The notes beneath the pieces are model-generated. The model was given only the letters and a program-made list of their open reading frames with translations. It did no database searches and was not told the origin of the DNA. From Halalkalibacter alkaliphilus (GTDB lineage: Bacteria > Bacillota > Bacilli > Bacillales > Bacillaceae_D), in the NCBI RefSeq assembly GCF_023555415.1, contig NZ_JAKRYL010000017.1, positions 1 to 64,000 on the forward strand: DNA of 64,000 nt, given 5' to 3'. Below are positions 1-9,414 of the stretch, piece by piece. The translations under genes and the position numbers were made by a program. Every line of letters starts with the position of its first letter. Position 1 is the first letter of the stretch.

Positions 1-2
1 TA

Positions 3-35
3 AAAAAGCACCTAACACCTTCAGGCATTACGTGC
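3..35 (-). terminator. Probable terminator after the germination operon
   Basis: Read on the minus strand, GCAC/GTGC arms with inner TAA/TTA and CCT/AGG pairing are followed by six T residues. It lies about 160 bases beyond the gerB stop. The pairing is imperfect, and it could instead belong to a gene outside the window. Confidence 0.4.
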
Positions 36-194
36 AAAAATTTATTCCCCTCACTCTAACAAAGCACTTAAATTAGTTTATAATCCATTATTTGGCCTAA
101 ATCCTCAAAGAATGGAAGAACGCTAAAAGCCGTGCAATGAAGGGACACTAGAAAAGTCATAAACCTTAATTTTTTCAGTGCGCTTGTACAATGA

Positions 195-1328
195 TCAATT
201 ATTGGTCGTTGCACCTCCTTTAATCGTTTGTGATCCTGATGAGTCTTCATTTTTATTTCTAACCTTTGCGATCATAAGTATTAGAAGAGGGAGAAGAGTG
301 AACATAAGAGGGCTGTAAAAAGGAACAACTTTATTTATGTATTCGTTATATTCCATTGTACTTTTAATATCCCAAATACCAAAAATCATCATGAAAATTG
401 ATAAAGGCCATATGATTAGTCTAAAATCTTTCAGGTTAAAAACATGTGTCGTGCTAATTGTTGCAGCGTAATAAAAGACTGAAATCTTTACAAATGCACC
501 AATAATCCAAAGCGTTACTGAAACAGCCTCTAAATTGTCAAAAAAGTCAGCTACTCTTACGTAGCGACTAGCATTTATAACTGGATAGATCTTTGAAGGT
601 GTGGTCGGCCCTAATATAAAGAGAACCATCAAATTCACAATCACTAATGTCAATGCGACACAAGCGACTGTAATCATGCCATACTTCATTCCATTTTTCT
701 TATCAGTTACTAACGGAAGAAAGAAAATCATTAGAAAAAATTGGCTGTACCAACCACTTAGCACAACGGCTCCTAAAAGAGGTGGCACAAGTCCGTCCTC
801 AAGAATAGGGAAAGTATTTCCAAAGTTATAATCAGGAATGAGGAAAATGACAAGTAATAAGAGCGGAATGAGAAATAATGGAAAAAAGACTTGCCCCACT
901 CTAGCTAATACCTCTACACCTGAATAGACTACGATAGCACATAAGAATAACATCGAACCCATAATCACACTCAAGGGTGTATTTAATAAAAAGGAGCCTA
1001 ACAGTAATTCACTATATGCCCTTGTTATTTCTCCTGTTGTATGAATAAGGGTAAGCATAAAGAAAAAGCCAACCACTTTTCCCAAAAAGCGACCTAGTAC
1101 TTTTTCAGTTATTTGGACAATCGTGTCATTTGGATACTGTTTATGTAATTGACAAGTGATGAAAACGGTTAAAAACCCTACGATAGAAGCGAAGATCGGT
1201 GAGAGCCATAGGTCATTTTGTGCATATTGTGATGTAATACTAGGTACCGACAATATACCTGTAGCGATAATTGTTGGGTATAGTAAGATGGCCATTTGTG
1301 AAGCTGAAATATTAAACTTATTCATCAT
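195..1328 (-). CDS. GerAB-type spore germination permease (germinant receptor B subunit)
   Basis: Inner-membrane B subunit of a GerA-type germinant receptor, an APC-superfamily-like protein thought to bind the germinant. It is about 377 residues long, nearly all hydrophobic, with about ten membrane segments, the usual size of GerAB/GerKB proteins. An upstream in-frame start would add 12 polar residues, but AAGGAG sits just before a tandem ATG ATG at 1328/1325, so the shorter start is chosen. It is the last gene of gerA-gerC-small ORF-gerB, all on one strand with short gaps, and is probably made in the forespore. Which nutrient it senses cannot be read from sequence. Confidence 0.9.
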   Translation of the reverse strand: MMNKFNISASQMAILLYPTIIATGILSVPSITSQYAQNDLWLSPIFASIVGFLTVFITCQLHKQYPNDTIVQITEKVLGRFLGKVVGFFFMLTLIHTTGEITRAYSELLLGSFLLNTPLSVIMGSMLFLCAIVVYSGVEVLARVGQVFFPLFLIPLLLLVIFLIPDYNFGNTFPILEDGLVPPLLGAVVLSGWYSQFFLMIFFLPLVTDKKNGMKYGMITVACVALTLVIVNLMVLFILGPTTPSKIYPVINASRYVRVADFFDNLEAVSVTLWIIGAFVKISVFYYAATISTTHVFNLKDFRLIIWPLSIFMMIFGIWDIKSTMEYNEYINKVVPFYSPLMFTLLPLLILMIAKVRNKNEDSSGSQTIKGGATTNN

Positions 1329-1376
1329 CTTCTCCTTTTTATCAAGGTAGGCAGACGATATCATCTGCCTTTAGTA

Positions 1377-1598
1377 TTAAAGCCCAATTACTCTTGCTAT
1401 TGGGAGAAAGATCGCTTTTAAAATAGAGTTTGGCCCAGGAACTTGCATAAGGTCTAACAAGGTAAGAGACCAACCAATGAAGAGAAAACTAGCGAACACG
1501 ATTTTATCCTTAGCAGGCGCTTTTTTTAATAAAGGCCATTGTAGTAAAATAATCAGGATAATAAGAACAGCTGTTATTACAAAAGCATCCCATTGCAT
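1377..1598 (-). CDS. Small two-TM protein, candidate germinant receptor D subunit
   Basis: A 73-residue protein with two hydrophobic segments (about residues 7-20 and 34-50) separated by a short KKAPAKDK basic loop. Its ATG lies directly after the gerC stop without a good Shine-Dalgarno, which suggests translational coupling. Small two-TM D subunits that modulate germination are known from some Bacillus receptor operons (for example gerUD of B. megaterium). Size, topology and position between gerC and gerB fit that class; assignment is by context, not by a recognised motif. Confidence 0.65.
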   Translation of the reverse strand: MQWDAFVITAVLIILIILLQWPLLKKAPAKDKIVFASFLFIGWSLTLLDLMQVPGPNSILKAIFLPIARVIGL

Positions 1599-1600
1599 TG

Positions 1601-2767
1601 TTAATTCAACTCGTCTTTTCTTAAATAATCTCTATTCGAAATATTCCCCATTCTACGTACATGAGCATTTATATCTAGCTGCACGTCAATTTCTGGAAAT
1701 ATTTCTTCCCATCGTGGTTCAAGCTCTTTCCACTTCTGTGGATACGTACGATGGATGGACTCTCCGAACCCTACGACATCAGCGTTTATCTCTTTTAGAC
1801 GAGTAAGGGTAGAGTGAAGTCTCTCGCGTATGCGTTCCCGATATTTTTCTTCGAGCGCATACACTTCTTTTGGGTTTGAAAAATCAAACTGGCTCGAATT
1901 CTCCAAGATGCCTCCTTCTGTCTCCACTTCAATTGTTATTTTTGGCTTACCTCCTACGATCTCGGGACGTAAATTAATTCTGGCAGAGACTGGATTTAAT
2001 GATACGGTGCCACCTCCCATTTTAATAGTAACGGTATAGTCCCGAATTTCGTCTCGAATCCATAGCAGTCCACGCGTCTCAGCTTCCGTTAGCTTTCCGA
2101 CCATTTTATCTGCTTTGAAGATGGCTGTTCCAAAAATTCTTGAAGCCTGCGTTTCGCCTTCACCTTCTCCTGTTGCAGCTGAGGCGATGACATAAGGAAG
2201 TGAGGCCTCATTTATTTTACTTGTTAACATTTCATCTAACTCTTTCACTGTTATTTCCATTCCGATTTCAAGTTCTGCTAATTTACGAAGTGTTTCTCCT
2301 CCATAACGTTCTAGGTAGGCATCTAATTCAAGGATTCGCTTTGCATCACCCTCACTTACGAATAGGTTAGCGCGCTCTCTAGTAAATGGGTGACGTAATA
2401 ACATATCCATATGATCATATACTCCTTTTTTAGCCACTTCCTCACTAAATATATAAACTTTGCATTGTCCCAAAAAAATCCTTCTCGAAACTTTCGTTTG
2501 CAGCTTTGATAAGGCATCAGCAGGATTGTCTCCTACCGCAGAAATAATCTTGGTAATGGAATCACCACCCCCGCCCCCCTCTCCCGCTCCAACAGTAGAA
2601 GTAACTTGAGGATTGTAGACTTGAATTGAGAGTTCAATTTGGTCATCTTCAGCCTGGTCAAGTGATGCAGCTGTGACAATGGCTAAATCATCTAACTCAT
2701 TAGAGTCCCAGCATCCAGTTAAGAGTAAAGCTGAAGTACAAATGAGAAACAGATAGAGGTTTTTCAT
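1601..2767 (-). CDS. GerAC-type germination lipoprotein (germinant receptor C subunit)
   Basis: Ger(x)C family lipoprotein of the receptor, anchored on the outer face of the spore inner membrane. From ATG at 2767 the protein begins with a short signal peptide and lipobox LLTGC, giving lipidated Cys19 followed by the family-typical WDSNELDD. Length is 388 residues, normal for the family. The longer reading frame starting at 2791 is rejected because AGGAAGGGTG lies inside it, just ahead of 2767. A run of Gly (GEGGGGG) near residue 65 is unusual but in frame. It is second in the receptor operon, 36 bases after gerA. Confidence 0.9.
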   Translation of the reverse strand: MKNLYLFLICTSALLLTGCWDSNELDDLAIVTAASLDQAEDDQIELSIQVYNPQVTSTVGAGEGGGGGDSITKIISAVGDNPADALSKLQTKVSRRIFLGQCKVYIFSEEVAKKGVYDHMDMLLRHPFTRERANLFVSEGDAKRILELDAYLERYGGETLRKLAELEIGMEITVKELDEMLTSKINEASLPYVIASAATGEGEGETQASRIFGTAIFKADKMVGKLTEAETRGLLWIRDEIRDYTVTIKMGGGTVSLNPVSARINLRPEIVGGKPKITIEVETEGGILENSSQFDFSNPKEVYALEEKYRERIRERLHSTLTRLKEINADVVGFGESIHRTYPQKWKELEPRWEEIFPEIDVQLDINAHVRRMGNISNRDYLRKDELN

Positions 2768-2803
2768 TTTCACCCTTCCTCTGTATTTCACAAATGATGA
2801 ACA

Positions 2804-4399
2804 TCATTTAGTTGGTTTAGGTTGTAATCGATCTGACTGACGCTCGTAGTTCGAGTCCTGTGTGAAATTCGGGCGAGTATCCATCATCCATAATGGTGAA
2901 CGCCAAAGAGCATCCCTCAGTTCGTCTCGTTTAAAAGGGGCAACTGGTGTTAAATAAGGTTCACCTAAGGAACGTAACGTACATAGATGAATTACAATTG
3001 CAATAATTCCAAGCATAATGCCAACAAGCCCTAAAGCACTAGCGAGAAAAATCATGGGAAACCGAATGATTCTCACAGCAAGGCCCAAAAAGTAGCGCGG
3101 AATCATGAATGAACTAATGCCTGTTAAGGCAACAATAATTAACATAGGCGCTGACACAAACCCTGCATCAACAGCAGCCTGACCAATAACTAGCGCTCCA
3201 ACAATACTAATCGCCGCCCCGACCTGCATTGGTAGTCGAATTCCTGCTTCCCTAAGTACCTCAAACACAATTTCCATCATTAATACTTCAACGAATGCCG
3301 GGAAAGGAATTCCTTCTCTTGAAGAAGCAATACTTAAAAGCAAAACTTCTGGAATCATTTCTTGGTGAAAGGTAAGAATCGCGACATACAATGCTGGCAC
3401 AACAAATGAAGCTACAAAAGCGATATAGCGTAACCAACGGATCATTGTACTAATAAGAAAACGCTGGTAATAATCTTCTTGCGACTGCAATAAGGAAAAG
3501 ATTGTCACTGGCGCAATCAAAGTAAACGGAGTACCTTCTGTTAAAATCGCGACACGACCTTCCAGTAAACTGGAACATGTAATATCCGGCCGTTCAGTTG
3601 AAAGAATTTGAGGAAATGGAGAATACGGATTATCCTCAATGAGTTCCTCTATGTATTCACTTTCTAATATACCATCGATGTTAATGCGATTAATTCGTGT
3701 AGTAACTTCTTCAATTACTGTTTTATCGGCAACCCCCTCGATATAAGCAATTACAATGGACGTTTTTGTATACTTACCTACCTTTATGGATTGAATTTTT
3801 AAAGCAGGTGTTTTAATAATCCGTCTTATAAGCGATGTATTCACTTGAAGTGACTCAACAAAACCTTCCCTTGGTCCTCTGACACCTTTCTCAGCTTGAG
3901 GTTCTTCAATTGATCGTTGTTTCCATTGTGCCAGTCCAAGTGAAAGTGCTTGATCATGTCCATCTATCAAGAGAATGGGGTTACCTGTTGAGATGGACTC
4001 GATACAATCTGGTATTAGGTTAACGGTTGTCATATTTGACACAGGCAAATTCTGATGTAAATAGTCAAACAAATGAAGAGGTTCTTCCAGAGAATTTTTC
4101 ATCAAAGGACTAAGGACGTGTTCATCAATGCCTTTCTGATCTGATAGTCCTTCGATATAGATAATCATCCCGTGTATCTTCCCAAAAAGTAAAAAAGGAC
4201 GAAAGATGACATCTGAGCATTGTTGATAGATCGATCGAAGGTATTTACAATTCTCGTCAATCGATACAGTTAGGGGATTTTGTGGCTTAGTATCTGATCC
4301 ATTCAATTGCATTCGACTATGTTTTTTTAGCTTCCTTTTTACTAATTTATTAACCTTACGAATCAAGACACCACCCCCTTTTTGTTTTTTAGCATTCAC
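2804..4399 (-). CDS. GerAA-type spore germination protein (germinant receptor A subunit)
   Basis: First gene of the receptor operon: a Ger(x)A protein of 531 residues with a large hydrophilic N-terminal half (to about residue 310), a cluster of membrane segments (about 320-480) and a short hydrophilic tail. The segment around EGRVAILTEGTPFTLIAPVT is characteristic of GerAA/SpoVAF. The first 12 codons are doubtful: the GTG at 4399 has GGAGGT only about three bases away, whereas TTG at 4366 is well spaced behind AAAGGGGG and would give a protein starting MIRKVNKL. No confident sigma-G promoter was found upstream. Confidence 0.9.
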   Translation of the reverse strand: MNAKKQKGGGVLIRKVNKLVKRKLKKHSRMQLNGSDTKPQNPLTVSIDENCKYLRSIYQQCSDVIFRPFLLFGKIHGMIIYIEGLSDQKGIDEHVLSPLMKNSLEEPLHLFDYLHQNLPVSNMTTVNLIPDCIESISTGNPILLIDGHDQALSLGLAQWKQRSIEEPQAEKGVRGPREGFVESLQVNTSLIRRIIKTPALKIQSIKVGKYTKTSIVIAYIEGVADKTVIEEVTTRINRINIDGILESEYIEELIEDNPYSPFPQILSTERPDITCSSLLEGRVAILTEGTPFTLIAPVTIFSLLQSQEDYYQRFLISTMIRWLRYIAFVASFVVPALYVAILTFHQEMIPEVLLLSIASSREGIPFPAFVEVLMMEIVFEVLREAGIRLPMQVGAAISIVGALVIGQAAVDAGFVSAPMLIIVALTGISSFMIPRYFLGLAVRIIRFPMIFLASALGLVGIMLGIIAIVIHLCTLRSLGEPYLTPVAPFKRDELRDALWRSPLWMMDTRPNFTQDSNYERQSDRLQPKPTK

Positions 4400-4683
4400 C
4401 GACCTCCAATTTTTATTCAGAGTTACAATTTATGGGCTTAGTAGTTGTCCCCTATGTTAAACTTATTTTCTTAACGGCATATTTAGGTTTACGATCACCT
4501 GTAAAGATTACCTTTTTGTTGCCTTGAACCTTTATTACACCCAGACTAGTAGCTATATTCCACACTTGCTTACCCGGCATTGTCAGTATTTACAAGATAG
4601 ATTAAACTGTCTATGATTAAAACCAAACAGGACTATATTTGCTTTCCCTGAACTAATTTGACATGAAAGGATAATAACTTTAT

Positions 4684-5898
4684 ATGAGCATTCAATCTCA
4701 TTCAATAGCAACCGCCAGCATGACCATTTTTCACTTAACAGATATAAATACACTTATTTTAAATAAAAACGGTTCTATTAATTTGTCATATGAACGTAAT
4801 CCCATACCTGATTTTTTAGTCGATATCCATCAAAAAGATCTCGCTATTCTTCAACTCCGGACTAAACAGCAAGTAACCCAATGCGGTATGTATACGAATG
4901 AACTTGGTCTTTCCTATTTAGCCTACTCTTTTACAATTGAGCAAAACACAACTATGTGTTTAATTATTGGTCCTTTTTTGAAACAAACCCCCGATATAAA
5001 TCGACTTTCAACTACTTACAAATTAGACCAAAAAAAGCAAATGAGCTTAGGGGAGTTTTTTCAAGCACTAAAATTAGTGAGTCCTTCAAGAGTTCAAAGT
5101 ATTTCAAACTTGATTAAGCTAATGGGGTCAATCGACCAAGTTCCGATTCAAAACTTAGAAGTGTCACAAGAACATGAAGAAAAATCTCATTTGAGTAAAT
5201 TCGTACAAAAACAGGATGAGACCAATATAGAGTTAATTGAATTAAGATATAAATTGGAGAAGGAATTGATGAGAGCGGTTGAAAAAGGTGATTCACAAAA
5301 AGCTAAGGAGTTTTTTTTAAAGACAGGCAATTTATTTGATTTTGCTGACCGTTTTCCAAATCAGCCGGTAAGAGCAATGAAAAATATATTGATCGTGTTG
5401 AATACAACCTTTCGCATTTCTGCGGAAAAGGGAAAAGTTCATCCTTTCTTTCTACATCATATTTCAGAAAAGTTTTCTATCAAGATTGAGCAAATTAATA
5501 GTATCGATCATTTAAATAAACTAATTATACAAATGTGCGAGGAATATTGTGAGTTGGTTAAGCAACGATCCATCACTAAATATACGTTATTAGTGCAAAA
5601 AGCTATTCACTTTTTAACCATTCATTATAGGCAGCCTTTTGATTTAAATGAAATCTCTCAATATTGCCTCGTACATCCGTCTCACTTATCTCGTGAATTT
5701 AAAAAAGAAACAGGGATGACTCTTACTAATTTCTTAAACCAAGTTCGAATAGAAGAAGCGAAGATTTTATTAAAGCAACATCGAACATCCATTGATTGGA
5801 TCGCGGGTGCGGTTGGCTATGATGATGCTGGCTATTTCGCCAGAATGTTCAAAAAGACTACGGGGATGCCACCTACAAAGTATAGAGATGCTAACTAA
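4684..5898 (+). CDS. AraC-family transcriptional regulator
   Basis: 404 residues. The last 100 or so (about 303-402) form the two helix-turn-helix AraC/XylS domain, with the typical end IDWIAGAVGYDDAGYFARMFKKTTG followed closely by PPTKYR. The N-terminal 180 residues are an unrecognised sensor region, followed by an alpha-helical middle found in many Firmicute AraC regulators. The ribosome binding site (AAAGGA) is weak and rather far from the ATG. It stands upstream of and in the same direction as the GPH symporter, with a terminator between, so it is a candidate activator of the symporter genes. The inducer is unknown. Confidence 0.85.
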   Translation: MSIQSHSIATASMTIFHLTDINTLILNKNGSINLSYERNPIPDFLVDIHQKDLAILQLRTKQQVTQCGMYTNELGLSYLAYSFTIEQNTTMCLIIGPFLKQTPDINRLSTTYKLDQKKQMSLGEFFQALKLVSPSRVQSISNLIKLMGSIDQVPIQNLEVSQEHEEKSHLSKFVQKQDETNIELIELRYKLEKELMRAVEKGDSQKAKEFFLKTGNLFDFADRFPNQPVRAMKNILIVLNTTFRISAEKGKVHPFFLHHISEKFSIKIEQINSIDHLNKLIIQMCEEYCELVKQRSITKYTLLVQKAIHFLTIHYRQPFDLNEISQYCLVHPSHLSREFKKETGMTLTNFLNQVRIEEAKILLKQHRTSIDWIAGAVGYDDAGYFARMFKKTTGMPPTKYRDAN

Positions 5899-5965
5899 GA
5901 AATAACTACTTTAAAGTTAACTTATTGGACGTTCTAACCATACTCTATTTCTTTGCATCCACCTC

Positions 5966-6010
5966 CTAAAAGCTCCTATTAGTAATTTTACCTTAGGAGC
6001 TTTTGGAATT
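5966..6010 (+). terminator. Terminator after the AraC regulator gene
   Basis: Perfect 11-bp stem AAAAGCTCCTA/TAGGAGCTTTT (5968-5978 with 5994-6004), followed shortly by a T-rich stretch. It separates the regulator from the downstream symporter promoter. Confidence 0.8.
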
Positions 6011-6074
6011 TTTTCTGCATATTTGCTTCCAAGGCCCTAATAATATTCTTTTGATAATTCATTTAAAAAACCAC

Positions 6075-6103
6075 TTGCTATTTAAAGCGCTTTCATCTAT
6101 GAT
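6075..6103 (+). promoter_or_regulatory. Sigma-A promoter with a cre site in its spacer
   Basis: TTGCTA at 6075-6080 and TATGAT at 6098-6103 are separated by exactly 17 bases. The spacer contains TTAAAGCGCTTTCA (6082-6095), which differs from an ideal CcpA cre (TGAAAGCGCTTTCA) at one base. CcpA bound here would cover the promoter, so catabolite repression of the symporter is expected. Confidence 0.75.
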
Positions 6104-6185
6104 GAATTCATAATTAGTTTGTTGCGTAAACAAAATAAACTGATTATAAAAAAATAAGTAATCGTTCTATTAGGGGGAAAACAAA

Positions 6186-7649
6186 ATGGCGACAGTAACA
6201 GTGAATCAGGAAGAAAAGTACCATACGGCGAAGAAATGGCAAATAGGATTTTTTGCTTTAAACAACACTGCGACAAACCTTTATATGTTTTTGATGTTGT
6301 TTGTCTCTTACTATGCAACAGGAGTTGCTGGATTAACAGTTGTACTTGTTAGTACAATCTTAACGTTTATGCGGATTTTTGACGGCATTACCGACCCAAT
6401 CATTGGCTATATCATTGATAAAACGGAATCTAGATTCGGTAAATTTGCTCCATTAATGGTTTTAGGAAATATCATCTTAGCTGCGACGGCTTACATCACA
6501 TTCACATTTACACATTTAATGCCTGATTCACTACAATTTGCCTTTTTCGTTGCGATTCATATTATTTATATAATAGGTTATACATTCCAAGCAGCTTGTA
6601 CGAGAGCGGCACAGACGGTTTTAACAAACGATCCGAAGCAACGTCCACTCTTTTCTATTTTTGACGCCACATATAATGCTGTATTATTTACTGGTGGACA
6701 AATGTTTATAGCTATGTATCTTGTTGCAAAACATGGCGGCTTTACTTTACCTCTCTTTGCTGAGTTAAAATATTATGTAATTATCCTTAGTGCTATCTTC
6801 ACTTGTTTAGCCGTGATCGCCATTAAAGGGAAAGACCGGAAAGAATATTATGGATTGGTAGATCAAAACGTTAAAACTAGCTTCCGTGATTATTGGCCAG
6901 TTCTAAAAGGGAATCGTGCCTTACAAATGTTAGTTTTAGCTGCTTCCACAGATAAATTAGCAAACATGATGCCTAGGCAAGCAGCTGTTGGGGTTATGTT
7001 CTTTGGTATCCTATTAGGGGATTATGCGTTAAGTGGTACAATTGGGTTAGTTGTATTAATTCCAACCCTGCTCGTTACATTTTTTGGAATTGAAAAAGCA
7101 AGAAAAATAGGTCTAAAACGTGCCTTCGTTATGGGCACGTGGGTAGCATTATTCTTTTTTGGTGTAACAACTATTTTCTTACTATCCATTGATTCAACTA
7201 CCATTTCTCTAACGAGCATTGGCTTAGTAACGGTTGTATTTTTAATTTTATATAGTTTAGCACAAGGTTTTTCAAGTTTAACGGGGAACATGGTTATACC
7301 GATGATTGCCGACGTTTCTGACTATGAGACATACAGAACAGGCCGATATGTACCTGGGATGATTGCCACCATTTTCTCTTTTGTCGATAAATTTGTCTCT
7401 TCATTAGCACCAGCAATTGTTGGTTTTGCAGTAGCGCTTATTGGTTATAGAGACTCATTCCCAGAAGTGGGAGAAGCTTTAACACCTGCATTACTATTAA
7501 TGTCGTTATTTTTAATGTTCGGTATCCCAATGATCGGTTACATTATTTCATTAATTGCAATGAAATTTTACCCTCTAGATGATAAGAAAATGGAAGAAAT
7601 CCAAACAGCCATTGCGGACATAAAAAAAGAAAGCAAAGAAGCTGTTTAG
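6186..7649 (+). CDS. GPH-family (glycoside/pentoside/hexuronide) cation symporter
   Basis: 487-residue MFS/GPH permease with about 12 membrane segments. The family signature FDGITDPIIGYIIDKTESRF lies near residues 62-81, and the C-terminus is hydrophilic. The ATG follows AGGGGG at good spacing. The family takes up glycosides, pentoses or hexuronides with Na+ or H+; the exact substrate is not readable. The cre-containing promoter just upstream and the glucuronate-type catabolic genes 8-19 kb away make a uronate or glucuronide a reasonable guess. Confidence 0.85.
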   Translation: MATVTVNQEEKYHTAKKWQIGFFALNNTATNLYMFLMLFVSYYATGVAGLTVVLVSTILTFMRIFDGITDPIIGYIIDKTESRFGKFAPLMVLGNIILAATAYITFTFTHLMPDSLQFAFFVAIHIIYIIGYTFQAACTRAAQTVLTNDPKQRPLFSIFDATYNAVLFTGGQMFIAMYLVAKHGGFTLPLFAELKYYVIILSAIFTCLAVIAIKGKDRKEYYGLVDQNVKTSFRDYWPVLKGNRALQMLVLAASTDKLANMMPRQAAVGVMFFGILLGDYALSGTIGLVVLIPTLLVTFFGIEKARKIGLKRAFVMGTWVALFFFGVTTIFLLSIDSTTISLTSIGLVTVVFLILYSLAQGFSSLTGNMVIPMIADVSDYETYRTGRYVPGMIATIFSFVDKFVSSLAPAIVGFAVALIGYRDSFPEVGEALTPALLLMSLFLMFGIPMIGYIISLIAMKFYPLDDKKMEEIQTAIADIKKESKEAV

Positions 7650-7661
7650 ACTCAGCTTTAA

Positions 7662-7697
7662 CTAATAACAGGCTCAAGCGTGTGAACCTGTTATTAG
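7662..7697. terminator. Inverted repeat after the symporter gene
   Basis: Perfect 11-bp arms CTAATAACAGG/CCTGTTATTAG around a 14-base loop. There is no clear T-run on either side, so it may stabilise the 3' end rather than terminate by itself. Confidence 0.5.
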
Positions 7698-7720
7698 TAT
7701 GTCTTAACAAGTATGAAAAA

Positions 7721-7764
7721 TATAAAAGATACACCCGACTGATTGATCGAGTGTATCTTTTATA
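7721..7764. terminator. Bidirectional terminator between convergent symporter genes
   Basis: A 14-bp perfect stem, TATAAAAGATACAC paired with GTGTATCTTTTATA, lies between the plus-strand symporter (stop 7649) and the minus-strand one (stop 7868). A/T-rich arms give U-rich ends in both directions. Confidence 0.75.
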
Positions 7765-7867
7765 ACATCAATTTATACTTCTTTACTCATATAATCAGCA
7801 CATTTTAATTTGTTTTTAATAATTGATTTGATTTATTTCCTTACTTCTTGAAATCAGTTTTTCGAAT

Positions 7868-9198
7868 TTAAGCAGAAAGATCTGCAGAAATCTTCCTAAA
7901 CTTCTCATCATCTAATAGATATCCATATTTAAAGATAATAAAGCAAATGACGCATGCAATTGCTGGTAGAAGCGCCATAATTACTTTGAACCCAAATAAT
8001 GTTTCAGGAGATTGTGCTACATTAGGAACGTAACCAATTAGAGCTAACCCCATTGCCGCTCCCCACCCTGCAATCGCTTGCGATAATTTACGCATAAAGC
8101 TGTACAAAGAATACGTTGTTCCTTCCTGTCTAACGCCTGTTTTCCACTCACCATAGTCAATAACATCAGAAATAAAAGCCCAAACAAGAATATTTGGAAC
8201 CATAATCCCCTGCATTCCAAGCCAAAGAAGAAAAATAACGATTACCGGAGTAGTTGGTAATAGAACAATCCACCAAAAGCAATGAAACCAATAAAAAAAC
8301 CACAAAGTGTAACATTCTTTTTCCCAAACCGCTTTGCGAACATAGGTATTAATGGGATGATTACAAATAATGACGCGATATTGATCATGTTATACACAGG
8401 GAATAACATTTCATTTTCTAGATTATAAGTAAAGAAGTAAAGTGCAACAGCCTGATTTAATAACATCGCTGATAAGATAAAAAATGACATAAGTGAAAGA
8501 GCCATAAATGGTCCATTTTTCAATGTTCGAGAAATCATCTTCCAACTCATTTTTTCTGGTTTTACAGATTTATTTGGTTGAATTCTTTCCTTTGTATTTC
8601 TATATGCTAAATAATAGAAAATGAGTGCGAGTACTCCAATAATTGCAATTACAGCCGGATAACCAATTTGTTGACTTGGAAAAAGCGCTATCATCGGAAC
8701 AACCAGTACCCCTACAACAAACATGCCTACTTGTTGACCTAAACCACGAAATGAAGCTAATGAAGACCTCTCTACTGGATCCCTAGTCATTACGGATGCC
8801 AGTGATCCGTATGGAATATTAACCGCTGTGTAAGCCATTCTAAAAAGGATATAGGTTACATAGGCATAAGCTAATTTCCCAGAGTCAGATAAGTCTGGTG
8901 TAGTGAACAGTAAGACCGCCAATATAACTAGAGGGAATCCCGCCCATTTTAAATACGGTCTAAACCTCCCATTTTCTCCGTTTTTCCCATAACGGTCTAT
9001 AAGTGCCCCCATCATAGGATCAGTAAATGCATCAAAAATTCGTGCGACTAAAAATAATGTACCTACTGCAGCTGCCGTTATTCCAAACACATCAGTATAA
9101 AAAATTAGTAAATAAGTAGACACCATTGAAAAGGTTAAATTATTTGCCGCATCCCCCAATCCGTAAGACATTTTTTCTTTTAGTTTTAATTTCGCCAC
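7868..9198 (-). pseudogene. GPH-family sugar/hexuronide symporter, frameshifted
   Basis: Two overlapping reading frames together make one GPH permease of about 443 residues. The N-terminal part (9198 to about 8270; GTG start behind AGGAGG) has the signature DAFTDPMMGALIDRYGKNG, and the C-terminal part (about 8270 to 7868) ends YGYLLDDEKF like other family members. Around 8265-8275 one base appears to be missing: adding one A after GGTGGA would join AFGG to IVLLPTTPVI in frame. The break removes the last four or so membrane segments, so as written the product is probably non-functional. A sequencing error is equally possible. It belongs with the neighbouring intact GPH symporter. Confidence 0.8.
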
Positions 9199-9218
9199 TA
9201 TAATCCTCCTAAACTATT

Positions 9219-9232
9219 TGAAATCGTTTTCA
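9219..9232. promoter_or_regulatory. cre site (CcpA) upstream of the frameshifted symporter
   Basis: TGAAATCGTTTTCA fits the degenerate cre consensus TGNAANCGNWNNCA at every fixed position. It lies 21 bases upstream of the GTG start, in the 5' leader, where CcpA would act as a roadblock or block initiation. Confidence 0.7.
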
Positions 9233-9328
9233 AAAATCATTATAATATATTATCTTCTTTTTATTCAGGACTAAAATTGCAAAATCAGGACTATACAAAC
9301 AACTTTTATATAATTCTACAAATTCCAC

Positions 9329-9382
9329 AAAAAAATCCAGATTCACATTTCTTAAACAATCGTAAGAAACATGAATCTGGAT
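9329..9382 (-). terminator. Terminator of the Nik/Opp-type ABC transporter operon
   Basis: Long hairpin: outer arms ATCCAGATTCA/TGAATCTGGAT (9335-9345 with 9372-9382) and inner arms TTTCTTA/TAAGAAA. On the minus strand it ends in a T-run and lies about 30 bases after the last ATPase gene. Confidence 0.85.
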
Positions 9383-9414
9383 ACTGTAAGTAACCCCAAT
9401 TAATTTTAAATTCG

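Noticed and set aside
68-250. 60-codon minus-strand frame overlapping the end of gerB
   Set aside because: No ribosome site, Cys/His-rich mixed composition, overlaps a real gene; taken as chance.
4400-4683. Sigma-G promoter for the ger operon
   Set aside because: A CATA-containing stretch exists but no matching -35 at proper spacing; not reported as a feature.
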